A stretch of DNA of 64,000 nt, from positions 1 through 64,000 of the forward strand of contig JAFTSN010000001.1 of the NCBI GenBank assembly GCA_017467275.1, written 5' to 3'. Of the stretch, positions 19,154 to 26,063 are shown piece by piece. Under the pieces are notes generated by a model. The model saw only the letters and a program-made list of their open reading frames with translations, had not been told where the DNA came from and did not search any database. The first letter of the stretch is position 1; every line of letters starts with the position of its first letter. The DNA is from Clostridia bacterium. GTDB lineage: Bacteria > Bacillota > Clostridia > Christensenellales > Borkfalkiaceae. The position numbers and the translations under genes are program-made.

Positions 19154-21832
19154 TCACTTTCCCTCCTTCTTTTTTCCAAAAAATCCAAACGCGAGAACAA
19201 GGAGAGAAACCACCGAAACACCTAACGCGATTACAGGGAACAACCACCCCTTCTCCTTCTTTTCGCCTGTTGCCGTTTCCCAATAAGCGTCTTTCCCTGG
19301 ATCGATGAACAAGGGGCCGTCGCCCGTAGACACCTCGGGTACGAAGGCAGGGGTCGCATCGAGCTCCTCCTGCGTCGGAACGCGCACCGTAAGATCGTCT
19401 ATCTCAACGTAGGCATTCCAAGAATTGAAGCCGACCTCGCCAAACGAGTGAAGCAAGGACGCCGCATCCAATACAAGCGCACCGTCCACATACAGCAAGA
19501 TACGGTTGCCGATCATCATCGCTTTAATTTCATAAGTCTGTCCGACAACAAATCCCGTAAAAGAGGAAGCTCCAACGCTGTCAATCAAGCTTTCATCGCC
19601 GAAATCCTTTCCGTTTCCGAGCTCCACAAAATTCATACCGAACGGCGCCCCGTCGTCGGGCGACCAATCCACCGCTCTCATCATCGCATAATTCGAATTC
19701 TGCCAAGAAGCTCCGAGTTTTCTGTAAACGACGGAAAGCGCGTAGTCTTTCGTTCCGCAATCCCCCATGAATTTCAATTTAAAGGAAAATACGCTATCCG
19801 CCCAAATCTTTCGGGAGGTCAACCAAACGAATCCGTCTCCCTCGCCCGAATTCCTCTTTAATACGCCGTCCTCAATCTTCCAACCGTTATCCAAACTCAA
19901 ATCGACGAGGGAAACCGCAGGATCGGAAAAATCAAAGAAATAGCTGTCCTTTGACTCGCCGACAGGCAATTCAGGAACGTCCTCAACGTCCTCTGCCGTC
20001 GCTTTTTCAACAGTTAAATTATCAAGCTCGCAAGAAAGGTTCCAGGAATTGATGCCTACCCGTCCCGATCCCTCTTCCGACGTCGCGTTCAAGACCTGCG
20101 TTCCGTCCACAAATACAAGCACTCGCGTTTGGAAGAACACAACCTCTACCCGATAAGTTTCGCCGATTGTAAACCCGCTAAAACCGGTCGAAACGGAATT
20201 TTGAACAAGACCGCGTCCCGAATAAAGTTCCACGAAATTACAAGCAAAATCCCAATCCGTCGGTCTCAACACAACGTAGAAAGATTTTTGCCAATTTGCA
20301 GGATCGTTATTGTCAGCTACAACGCTTAAATTATAATCCTTACCCGATACAGCCGTACAGTGCACAGGTTTAAAATCAAATTCAAAACGGACGTCCGTCC
20401 AATCGGAAGAATTGTTGAGCCAAACAAACCCGTCGCCGCTCTCCAACTTTCTTTCAAGTACGCCGTTATTTACCGCCCAACCGCCGTCCATTGACAGAGC
20501 ACTCACGTCGCCGCCCTCCGCAAAATCAAAGAAATATTCGTCGGCTGTACCGCCCGACGACGAGCCGTCTTGATCTCCACCGCCCGTCGATTCCCCGAGA
20601 AGGTCGCTCTCTAACGCTTCTTTTACGCTGAGATCGTCTACTTCACAGTACATATTCCAAGAATTAAGACCGATTCTGCCACCCGTCGTTTGGGGTACGG
20701 TCGCGTCAATGAGCAGCGTACCGTCCACCGAAAGCTGCATACGCGTGCCGTAAAATACTGCGGAAAGGGTGTATACCGTATTATTGACCATACCGTCGAA
20801 CGTCGCAATCTTCGTATTTCCCGTGATAGTGCCAAGCCCGGAATACCCTTCCACAAAATTCCCCGACGCAGCATGTAGCCACTCTTTCGTTCTGATACCG
20901 AGGTAGTTTGAAGCCGTCCAATCCGCCGCATCGCTATTCCCTGCAACAACGGAAAAGCTGCTATCTGCGTTTACCAACGAAAGCGGCTTAAGCTTTAAAT
21001 CAACCTTTACGTTCGGATACCCAAGATCCGTCCAAACAAAACCGTCTCCCTCGCCCGTCGTTCTTTTCAATACGCCGTCTGCAATAACCCAACCGCCGTC
21101 AAGCTTCAATCTGCCGTTGTTTTCAGAGAAATCGGACACAAACTCGGTAGGCTTTACCATAGAGGTAAAATCACTTTCCGTACCCGTTGAAACAGTCAAT
21201 CCGTCTATTTCACAATAAGCGTTCCAAGAGTTAAACCCGACGTTCCCAGCCGTACCCGCAGGAACGATAGCATCGAGAACGACAATGCCGTCCACCGTCA
21301 TCTGCGCTCTCGTACCCACGAAAACGCCCTTTACGTTATACGTTTGGTTTTCGTTAAAGCCCTTAAAACCGCCGATTGTCGTTCCGTTCACGACACCGCC
21401 AAGCCCCGAATACGCCTCCGCAAAATTCCCAGAAGCTGCGACCGACCAAAGAGGCGAACGCATAATCATACGGTTACTTGTCAACCAACTACTCTTGTCC
21501 GTATTTCTCGTGACCATCGTCACACCGTAATCGTTTCCCGAGCCCGCCGAGGTTCCCGTCATTTTAAACGTAAACGAAAAGGTCACGTCCGAGTCCGTTA
21601 TGTGATTCAGCCAAACAAATCCGTCGCCGCCGCCCGACTTTCTTTCAAGCACACCGTTATTGATCGCCCACCCGTCCGTCATTTCAAACGTGGAATAGTC
21701 CTCCGTTCCGTCGAACGTATAGGAATACGATGCCGCCGACGCGCCTTTATCTTCCGTCGGCAAAACCGCCGCCCCGAATAGACACAGACAAAACGCCGCA
21801 AACAGCGAGACGATCGCCTTTCTTCTCCTCAT
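19154..21832 (-). CDS. Four-repeat LamG-like surface protein with C-terminal membrane anchor
   Basis: I choose the ATG at 21832 after GGAGGT; 892 residues. After a signal peptide come four homologous jelly-roll repeats of roughly 190-200 residues, each with a core such as DGWAINNGVLERKSGGGDGFVW and ending in (V/I)GFNSWN-x-x-x-E(I/V)D(D/G)LTV. The fold resembles LamG/DUF1080 lectin-like domains. The C-terminus has one helix (LFPVIALGVSVVSLLVLAFGFF) and a KKKEGK tail, without a sortase motif. It is the first gene of the operon that encodes a smaller relative, the importer and the GH42-like lipoprotein, so a glycan-binding role at the surface is likely. DNA-level similarity between repeats, and to the gene at 22316-24505, suggests recent duplication. 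Confidence 0.75.
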   Translation of the reverse strand: MRRRKAIVSLFAAFCLCLFGAAVLPTEDKGASAASYSYTFDGTEDYSTFEMTDGWAINNGVLERKSGGGDGFVWLNHITDSDVTFSFTFKMTGTSAGSGNDYGVTMVTRNTDKSSWLTSNRMIMRSPLWSVAASGNFAEAYSGLGGVVNGTTIGGFKGFNENQTYNVKGVFVGTRAQMTVDGIVVLDAIVPAGTAGNVGFNSWNAYCEIDGLTVSTGTESDFTSMVKPTEFVSDFSENNGRLKLDGGWVIADGVLKRTTGEGDGFVWTDLGYPNVKVDLKLKPLSLVNADSSFSVVAGNSDAADWTASNYLGIRTKEWLHAASGNFVEGYSGLGTITGNTKIATFDGMVNNTVYTLSAVFYGTRMQLSVDGTLLIDATVPQTTGGRIGLNSWNMYCEVDDLSVKEALESDLLGESTGGGDQDGSSSGGTADEYFFDFAEGGDVSALSMDGGWAVNNGVLERKLESGDGFVWLNNSSDWTDVRFEFDFKPVHCTAVSGKDYNLSVVADNNDPANWQKSFYVVLRPTDWDFACNFVELYSGRGLVQNSVSTGFSGFTIGETYRVEVVFFQTRVLVFVDGTQVLNATSEEGSGRVGINSWNLSCELDNLTVEKATAEDVEDVPELPVGESKDSYFFDFSDPAVSLVDLSLDNGWKIEDGVLKRNSGEGDGFVWLTSRKIWADSVFSFKLKFMGDCGTKDYALSVVYRKLGASWQNSNYAMMRAVDWSPDDGAPFGMNFVELGNGKDFGDESLIDSVGASSFTGFVVGQTYEIKAMMIGNRILLYVDGALVLDAASLLHSFGEVGFNSWNAYVEIDDLTVRVPTQEELDATPAFVPEVSTGDGPLFIDPGKDAYWETATGEKKEKGWLFPVIALGVSVVSLLVLAFGFFGKKKEGK

Positions 21833-21901
21833 CTCATACCTCCGCAAGTTTTCATATAGCCGCCTTCTTTCGTCGACTGATTTCAAACCTTTTAATTTAA
21901 T

Positions 21902-21919
21902 ACAACTTTTAAAAGTTGT
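21902..21919 (-). promoter_or_regulatory. Palindromic operator in the leader of the LamG/importer operon
   Basis: ACAACTTTTAAAAGTTGT is a perfect 18-base palindrome. Its upper edge is 37 bases downstream of the -10 box, the same distance as a related site at 24569-24586. The intergenic stretch 21833-22150 also holds the promoter, two looser matches (GACAACTATTTAAAA near 22037 and TACAACTTTAAGG near 22060) and a terminator; no gene is seen in it. Confidence 0.6.
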
Positions 21920-21955
21920 TATTTTTATTTTTTTAAAATCTGCTTTACGTTTGTT

Positions 21956-21984
21956 ATTATATCATAAATATAATCGTTTGTCAA
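21956..21984 (-). promoter_or_regulatory. Sigma-A promoter of the LamG/importer/GH42-like operon
   Basis: On the minus strand TTGACA (21979-21984) and TATAAT (21956-21961) are separated by exactly 17 nt, a consensus match. It precedes the gene run from 21832 down to 10826. Confidence 0.75.
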
Positions 21985-22065
21985 TAGGTTTTTTGAAAAT
22001 AATCCTTACATTTTCATATTTTTTTTGATTTTTATAGGACAACTATTTAAAATTTATAGTACAAC

Positions 22066-22109
22066 TTTAAGGAATAAAATACAGGGCGCGGCATCCCTGC
22101 CGCGCCCTG
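22066..22109 (-). terminator. Strong GC-rich terminator after peptide gene 1
   Basis: A perfect 12-bp stem (CAGGGCGCGGCA/TGCCGCGCCCTG, 22082-22109) with a 4-base loop is followed on the minus strand by TATTTTATTCCTT. It closes the operon made of the gene at 22316-24505 and the small peptide gene. Confidence 0.8.
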
Positions 22110-22150
22110 CGCAAATTGCTTTATGTAGTTAAAGCATACCTTCAACGAGA

Positions 22151-22297
22151 TTACCCAACAAGATTGCCCCACGACTCACCGGGCACTTCGCCGATGTCGC
22201 CGCCCGCGCCGCCGTCCGTCAAGCCCGACGACGTTGTAATCACGTCTTTCTCATCCAATTCATGCGCATCCAAAATGGGTTTCATATATTTTTTCAT
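22151..22297 (-). CDS. 48-residue acidic Gly-rich peptide, unknown function (peptide 1)
   Basis: A short but well-supported gene: AAAGGAGG lies eight bases upstream of the ATG, the frame runs 48 codons to TAA, and a strong terminator follows. It begins MKKYMKPILDAHELDEKDVI, then TTSSG, a Gly/Asp-rich stretch and a Trp near the end (ESWGNLVG). It starts 18 bases after the stop of a secreted LamG-like protein. A second peptide with the same layout lies at 46319-46450, also directly after a large secreted protein. There is no hydrophobic signal peptide. The YxxPxL-like N-terminus recalls leader peptides of some modified peptides, but no modifying enzyme is nearby, so I assign no function. Confidence 0.75.
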   Translation of the reverse strand: MKKYMKPILDAHELDEKDVITTSSGLTDGGAGGDIGEVPGESWGNLVG

Positions 22298-22315
22298 TAT
22301 GATATCCTCCTTTTA

Positions 22316-24505
22316 TTAAGATGCAAACTGCACGCCGTTTACCGTAAAGACTCTGCTCTGACCGTAAACAACCGTTCCGTCCTCTTCTACCCAATACGCT
22401 CTAACCGTGATTTCCGTATCTTTTTGATCAGCAGGAATATCCCAAATACTGTAAACGAATACGTACTGTGCCGCCGCGTTAACATCTGTAGCATTAAGCA
22501 CGGAATCGCCTGCCTTGATAGAGGTGTAAACGGTAGAAACAGAAACGTTCTTGCTCACGCCGTTGATCGTAATCACGAAGCCTGCGCCCTTATAGTTAAG
22601 AGAGTCGATCGTGGATACAAAACGGAGAGCCGTGCCTTCCGCATTGACTTGCGCGTAGCTCTTAAGAAGCGTTGCCTTCGCATAGTCACTCGCCGTCGCT
22701 TTAGAAATCGTAAGGTTATCAACTTCGCAATACTGCTGCCAAGAATTGAGTCCTACTCTGCCGCATCCTTCCATAACGGTAGCGTTCATCACAAGCGTAC
22801 CATCAATAAGAACAGCAAGATTTGCGCCGTAGTTAACGACCGTTATATGATAAGTTTCACCGACGACAAAACCCGTAAATTCGGTTGCCACGTTGTTAGA
22901 AACCGCACCATTCCCCGAATAACACTCAACGAAGTTGTGCTGATCTCTCCAGTCCGTCGCACGCAGAACCGCCCACGAAGAAGATTGCCAATTACCCACG
23001 TTGCCATTATCCGTAACAACGCTCAAATTGTAGTCCATATTCTCAGCGCACGTGTCCGTAATCTTATAATCGAAATCAAAGTAAACGTTCGTCCAATCGG
23101 AAGAGTTGTTGAGCCAAACAAATCCGTCGCCGCCGCCCGACTTTCTTTCGAGAACGCCGTTATTGACCGCCCAGCCGTTATCCATAGAGAGCGAGCCTGT
23201 ATCGCAGCCCTCCCCAAAATCGTAGAAGTTTTCGTCTGCAGCAAAGAAACCTGCGGGAAGATCGGACTTCGTCGCCTGCTTAAGGCTTACGTTATCCACT
23301 TCACAAGCCACACACCAAGAATTGAAACCGATTCTACCGGATCCCGCACCAGGGATCGTTGCATTTACCAAAAGCTCGTTGTTGAGGTAAAGCAAGCCGT
23401 AGGATTCGTACGTTACCACTTTAACGGTATACGTTTCACCAAGCACAAGACCGCTGTGGTTGCCCTCGGGAGAGCTAACACCACCGATACCCGATTCAAC
23501 GCCGACCGCCTTTCCGTTAATACGATATTCACTGTCGGGAGCCGTCAATATGAAACGTACGGAATTCTGCCACGTTCCCCCATCCGTTGCCGCCGAACGC
23601 GTGATTACGGAGAACGCGTAATTATTCACACCGTCCATTTTCGCCGTCAATTTAACGTCGAACTCAAGCACAGCATTTTTCCAAGGAGCTTGGTTGAAAT
23701 ACACTCTGCCGTCGCCACCGCCCGAAGTACGCTTCAAGGCGCCGTCCGCAACCGCAAAACCGTTAGCCTCGTTCATATTGAGATAACGGAGATCTTCTTC
23801 GCCCGAGAAATTATAAGAGATCGAAGGTACTTCCACGAAATCCGCAGCCGTAGCCGTTCTAAGCGTCAAATCGTCGATTTCGCAATACGCTCTCCAAGAA
23901 TTGATACCTACGTTACCCGCCGCCACGTTGGGGATAACCGCGTCAAGATAGACAACTCCGTCCACCGCAACCTGTACGCGATCACCGCAGAACACAGCGT
24001 TCACCGTATATACGGTACCTTCCACAAAGCCGGCGAATCCACCGAAAGGCGTGCCGCCGATTACGGATCCACGATTAGAATAACACTCAACGAAATTGCC
24101 GGAAGAAGCAATGTTCCAATTCGGCGTTCTCATAATCACACGGTTGCTCGATTGCCAATTGCCCTTGTTGTCGTTTTTGGAAATAAGGGATATCGCATAG
24201 TCACCGTTTGCACCCTCTTCTTGACCGACGAATTTAAGCTTGAACGAAAATACTGCGTCGCCTTCGGAAAAGTTGTTAAACCAAACAAATCCGTCGCCAC
24301 CACCCGACTTTCTCTCCAAAACCCCGCCATTAACAGCCCAATTACCGCTCATTTCCATCGACGAGTAGTCTTCGGTTCCGTCGAACGTATAAGTATACGT
24401 TGCAGCGTTTGCCTCAACCGAACTCAACGAAAAAGCAATCCCGCCAAATACAAACAGGCAGAACGCCAAAAATAAGCCGAGAATCGATCTTCTTTTTGCC
24501 TTCAT
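22316..24505 (-). CDS. Secreted three-repeat LamG-like protein with C-terminal Ig-like domain, no anchor
   Basis: 729 residues, ATG preceded by TAGGAGG. A signal peptide (hydrophobic 10-33, ending in ANAA) is followed by three jelly-roll repeats of about 190-200 residues, closely related to those of the 892-residue protein (EDYSSMEMSGNWAVNGGVLE; SGNFVECYSNRG). From about residue 615 a beta-rich domain follows (GTALRFVSTIDSLNYKGAGF ... TEITVRAYWVEEDG) of a kind seen in large secreted proteins of Clostridia. It ends in NGVQFAS with no membrane helix, unlike most of the other surface proteins here. It has its own promoter and operator and forms a two-gene operon with peptide 1. Confidence 0.75.
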   Translation of the reverse strand: MKAKRRSILGLFLAFCLFVFGGIAFSLSSVEANAATYTYTFDGTEDYSSMEMSGNWAVNGGVLERKSGGGDGFVWFNNFSEGDAVFSFKLKFVGQEEGANGDYAISLISKNDNKGNWQSSNRVIMRTPNWNIASSGNFVECYSNRGSVIGGTPFGGFAGFVEGTVYTVNAVFCGDRVQVAVDGVVYLDAVIPNVAAGNVGINSWRAYCEIDDLTLRTATAADFVEVPSISYNFSGEEDLRYLNMNEANGFAVADGALKRTSGGGDGRVYFNQAPWKNAVLEFDVKLTAKMDGVNNYAFSVITRSAATDGGTWQNSVRFILTAPDSEYRINGKAVGVESGIGGVSSPEGNHSGLVLGETYTVKVVTYESYGLLYLNNELLVNATIPGAGSGRIGFNSWCVACEVDNVSLKQATKSDLPAGFFAADENFYDFGEGCDTGSLSMDNGWAVNNGVLERKSGGGDGFVWLNNSSDWTNVYFDFDYKITDTCAENMDYNLSVVTDNGNVGNWQSSSWAVLRATDWRDQHNFVECYSGNGAVSNNVATEFTGFVVGETYHITVVNYGANLAVLIDGTLVMNATVMEGCGRVGLNSWQQYCEVDNLTISKATASDYAKATLLKSYAQVNAEGTALRFVSTIDSLNYKGAGFVITINGVSKNVSVSTVYTSIKAGDSVLNATDVNAAAQYVFVYSIWDIPADQKDTEITVRAYWVEEDGTVVYGQSRVFTVNGVQFAS

Positions 24506-24568
24506 GTTTCATCCTCCTAAAATTCATATTTTAAACACAAACCAACGCTGTGTTCTTTTCATTCTAAT

Positions 24569-24586
24569 ACAATTTTTTAAATTTGT
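24569..24586 (-). promoter_or_regulatory. Operator-like imperfect palindrome in the leader of the three-repeat LamG gene
   Basis: ACAATTTTTTAAATTTGT matches the perfect palindrome at 21902-21919 at 15 of 18 positions and sits at the same distance (37 bases) below its -10 box. This supports shared control of the two LamG operons. Confidence 0.5.
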
Positions 24587-24622
24587 CTTATTTTTTCAAG
24601 AGTCAAACAATTACTTTTTGTT

Positions 24623-24651
24623 ATTTTATCATACATTTTTTACCTTGTCAA
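24623..24651 (-). promoter_or_regulatory. Promoter of the three-repeat LamG and peptide 1 operon
   Basis: On the minus strand TTGACA (24646-24651) and TAAAAT (24623-24628) are spaced by 17 nt. The 366-base divergent region 24506-24871 holds this promoter, its operator and the plus-strand promoter of the UroD-family gene, with no other gene seen. Confidence 0.7.
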
Positions 24652-24798
24652 GGGGGTTTTACATTTTATTTAAGGCATTTTGAAAAAAAATAAGTCATTT
24701 TCTTTCTTTTAAATAATACATATTTTGCGATTTGTATTATTTTGAAAAATTTTAACAAAATTTTCCCGTTTTTCAGCAAGATAATCCCTTTAAAAAAA

Positions 24799-24827
24799 TT
24801 GACTTTTGATCGTGTTTATTATATGAT
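24799..24827 (+). promoter_or_regulatory. Promoter of the plus-strand UroD-family gene
   Basis: TTGACT (24799-24804) and TATGAT (24822-24827) are separated by 17 nt. The transcript would start near 24834, leaving a leader of about 38 nt. Confidence 0.6.
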
Positions 24828-24837
24828 TAAAAAAAAC

Positions 24838-24874
24838 AGGAGCAGCAAAACCGAAGTTTTGCAAAACGATTATG
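24838..24874 (+). promoter_or_regulatory. Structured ribosome binding site (hairpin between Shine-Dalgarno and ATG)
   Basis: AGGAG (24838-24842) is 29 bases from the ATG at 24872, too far for normal initiation. A perfect 7-bp stem (GCAAAAC/GTTTTGC, loop CGAA, 24845-24862) lies between them; if folded, the effective spacing falls to about 11 bases. No alternative in-frame start with a better site was seen. Confidence 0.5.
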
Positions 24875-25966
24875 ACCGGACGCGAACGCTTTTTAACCGC
24901 ATTAAACAACCAAAAGCCCGACCGTTTGCCCTGTCAAGTACATTGCTGGATGCAATATTATCTCGACACCTATTTAAACGGCATGGATCAATTTGAGGCT
25001 TACGAGTATTTCGGCATGGATCCCGTAATCTACGTTTCCCCGATCCCTATATTTGATGAAAAGGATCTCAAAAATTGGAGACACACGAGAAAAATCCTCT
25101 CCGTCAAAGACGGCGAAACCTCTTTCCTTGATCTGTACGAAACGCCCGAGGGCACGTTAAGCGTCAAAGGTGCGTACAACCGTTTTACCACTTGGGACAC
25201 GGAGGTCATGATCAAAACAGAGAAAGATTTCGAACTTTTTAAAAAATATTTTCCCGTACCCGTCTCCGCAGATTGGAGCCCCGTAATAAACGCCAAAAAT
25301 CGCATTAAGGACAGCGGTATCGTACGCTCGTGCGCGCATAATTACGGACAGGCGGGCGTGTGGCAAAGTCTTTGTTGCCTTATCGGCACGGAAGAACTCA
25401 TCTTTAAAACCTTTGACGAGCCCGATTGGGTACACTACGCGTCAAATGCGATTGCCGAAAAGCTCGAAAGAACGTTTTATAATATGGGCAAGGTCGAATC
25501 CGATCTCGTAGAAACGGGCGGTGGACACGCAAGCTCAACCGTCATCAGCCCCGATATGCACAAGGAATTCTGCCTCCCCTACGATCAAAGAGTACATAAA
25601 GTTCTTAAAGAAATGGGTGGAAGAATCGTGTATCATTTATGCGGCGGAATTATGCCACTTTTAGAAACGGTCACCGAAAACGGTTGCGACGCACTCGAAA
25701 CAATGACGCCCGCCTCTATGGGCGGCGACTGCAGACTCAAAGAAGCAGCCGACCGCATAGGGAACAAGCTCGCGTTCATCGGTGGATTCGATCAAAACCG
25801 CGGATTTGAAAAGGGTACGAAGGATTACATCCAAAAATCCGTCCGCGAGCTCTTTGAAGCCAAACCGAGCGGTGGGCTCATCCTTTCCCCCTCAGACCAC
25901 TTCTTTTTCGGCGATCCCGAGAACGTGAGAACGTTTGTAAACGCCTGCAAAGAATGCAAATATTAA
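24872..25966 (+). CDS. UroD-superfamily protein, stand-alone
   Basis: The 364-residue protein has the uroporphyrinogen decarboxylase superfamily layout, starting MTGRERFLTALNNQKPDRLP, a common opening of the methyltransferase-like branch. It keeps His255 and Cys257 (RIVYHLCGG), but where the third zinc-ligand cysteine is expected it reads LSPSDHFFFG, so the His-x-Cys...Cys set of the protein at 3657-4658 is not complete. It is alone on the plus strand, between a LamG operon and the GH38 operon, with its own promoter and terminator. It could be a methyltransferase acting with the corrinoid protein 20 kb away or have another role; haem synthesis is unlikely because no other haem gene is present. 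Confidence 0.75.
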   Translation: MTGRERFLTALNNQKPDRLPCQVHCWMQYYLDTYLNGMDQFEAYEYFGMDPVIYVSPIPIFDEKDLKNWRHTRKILSVKDGETSFLDLYETPEGTLSVKGAYNRFTTWDTEVMIKTEKDFELFKKYFPVPVSADWSPVINAKNRIKDSGIVRSCAHNYGQAGVWQSLCCLIGTEELIFKTFDEPDWVHYASNAIAEKLERTFYNMGKVESDLVETGGGHASSTVISPDMHKEFCLPYDQRVHKVLKEMGGRIVYHLCGGIMPLLETVTENGCDALETMTPASMGGDCRLKEAADRIGNKLAFIGGFDQNRGFEKGTKDYIQKSVRELFEAKPSGGLILSPSDHFFFGDPENVRTFVNACKECKY

Positions 25967-26015
25967 ATCCCCCTACCATAAAAAACACAAGCACAAATTT
26001 TTCTTTGCCTCAAGC

Positions 26016-26050
26016 AAAAATCGGCCGCAAATCCTGCGACCGATTTTTTT
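26016..26050. terminator. Bidirectional terminator between UroD-family and GH38 genes
   Basis: Arms AAAAATCGGCCGCA (26016-26029) and TGCGACCGATTTTT (26035-26048), with one mismatch, flank a 5-base loop. T runs lie on both strands, so it can end the plus-strand gene and the minus-strand GH38 operon. Confidence 0.75.
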
Positions 26051-26063
26051 GCTTTTTACCCAA

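Noticed and set aside
22151..22297. Calling peptide 1 a lasso-peptide precursor
   Set aside because: Only the YxxPxL-like start fits; there is no RRE protein, protease or cyclase gene in the window.
22262..24475. A 737-codon open frame on the plus strand
   Set aside because: It is the exact antisense of the LamG-like gene at 22316-24505. The minus frame has a signal peptide, repeats, promoter and ribosome site; the plus frame has none.
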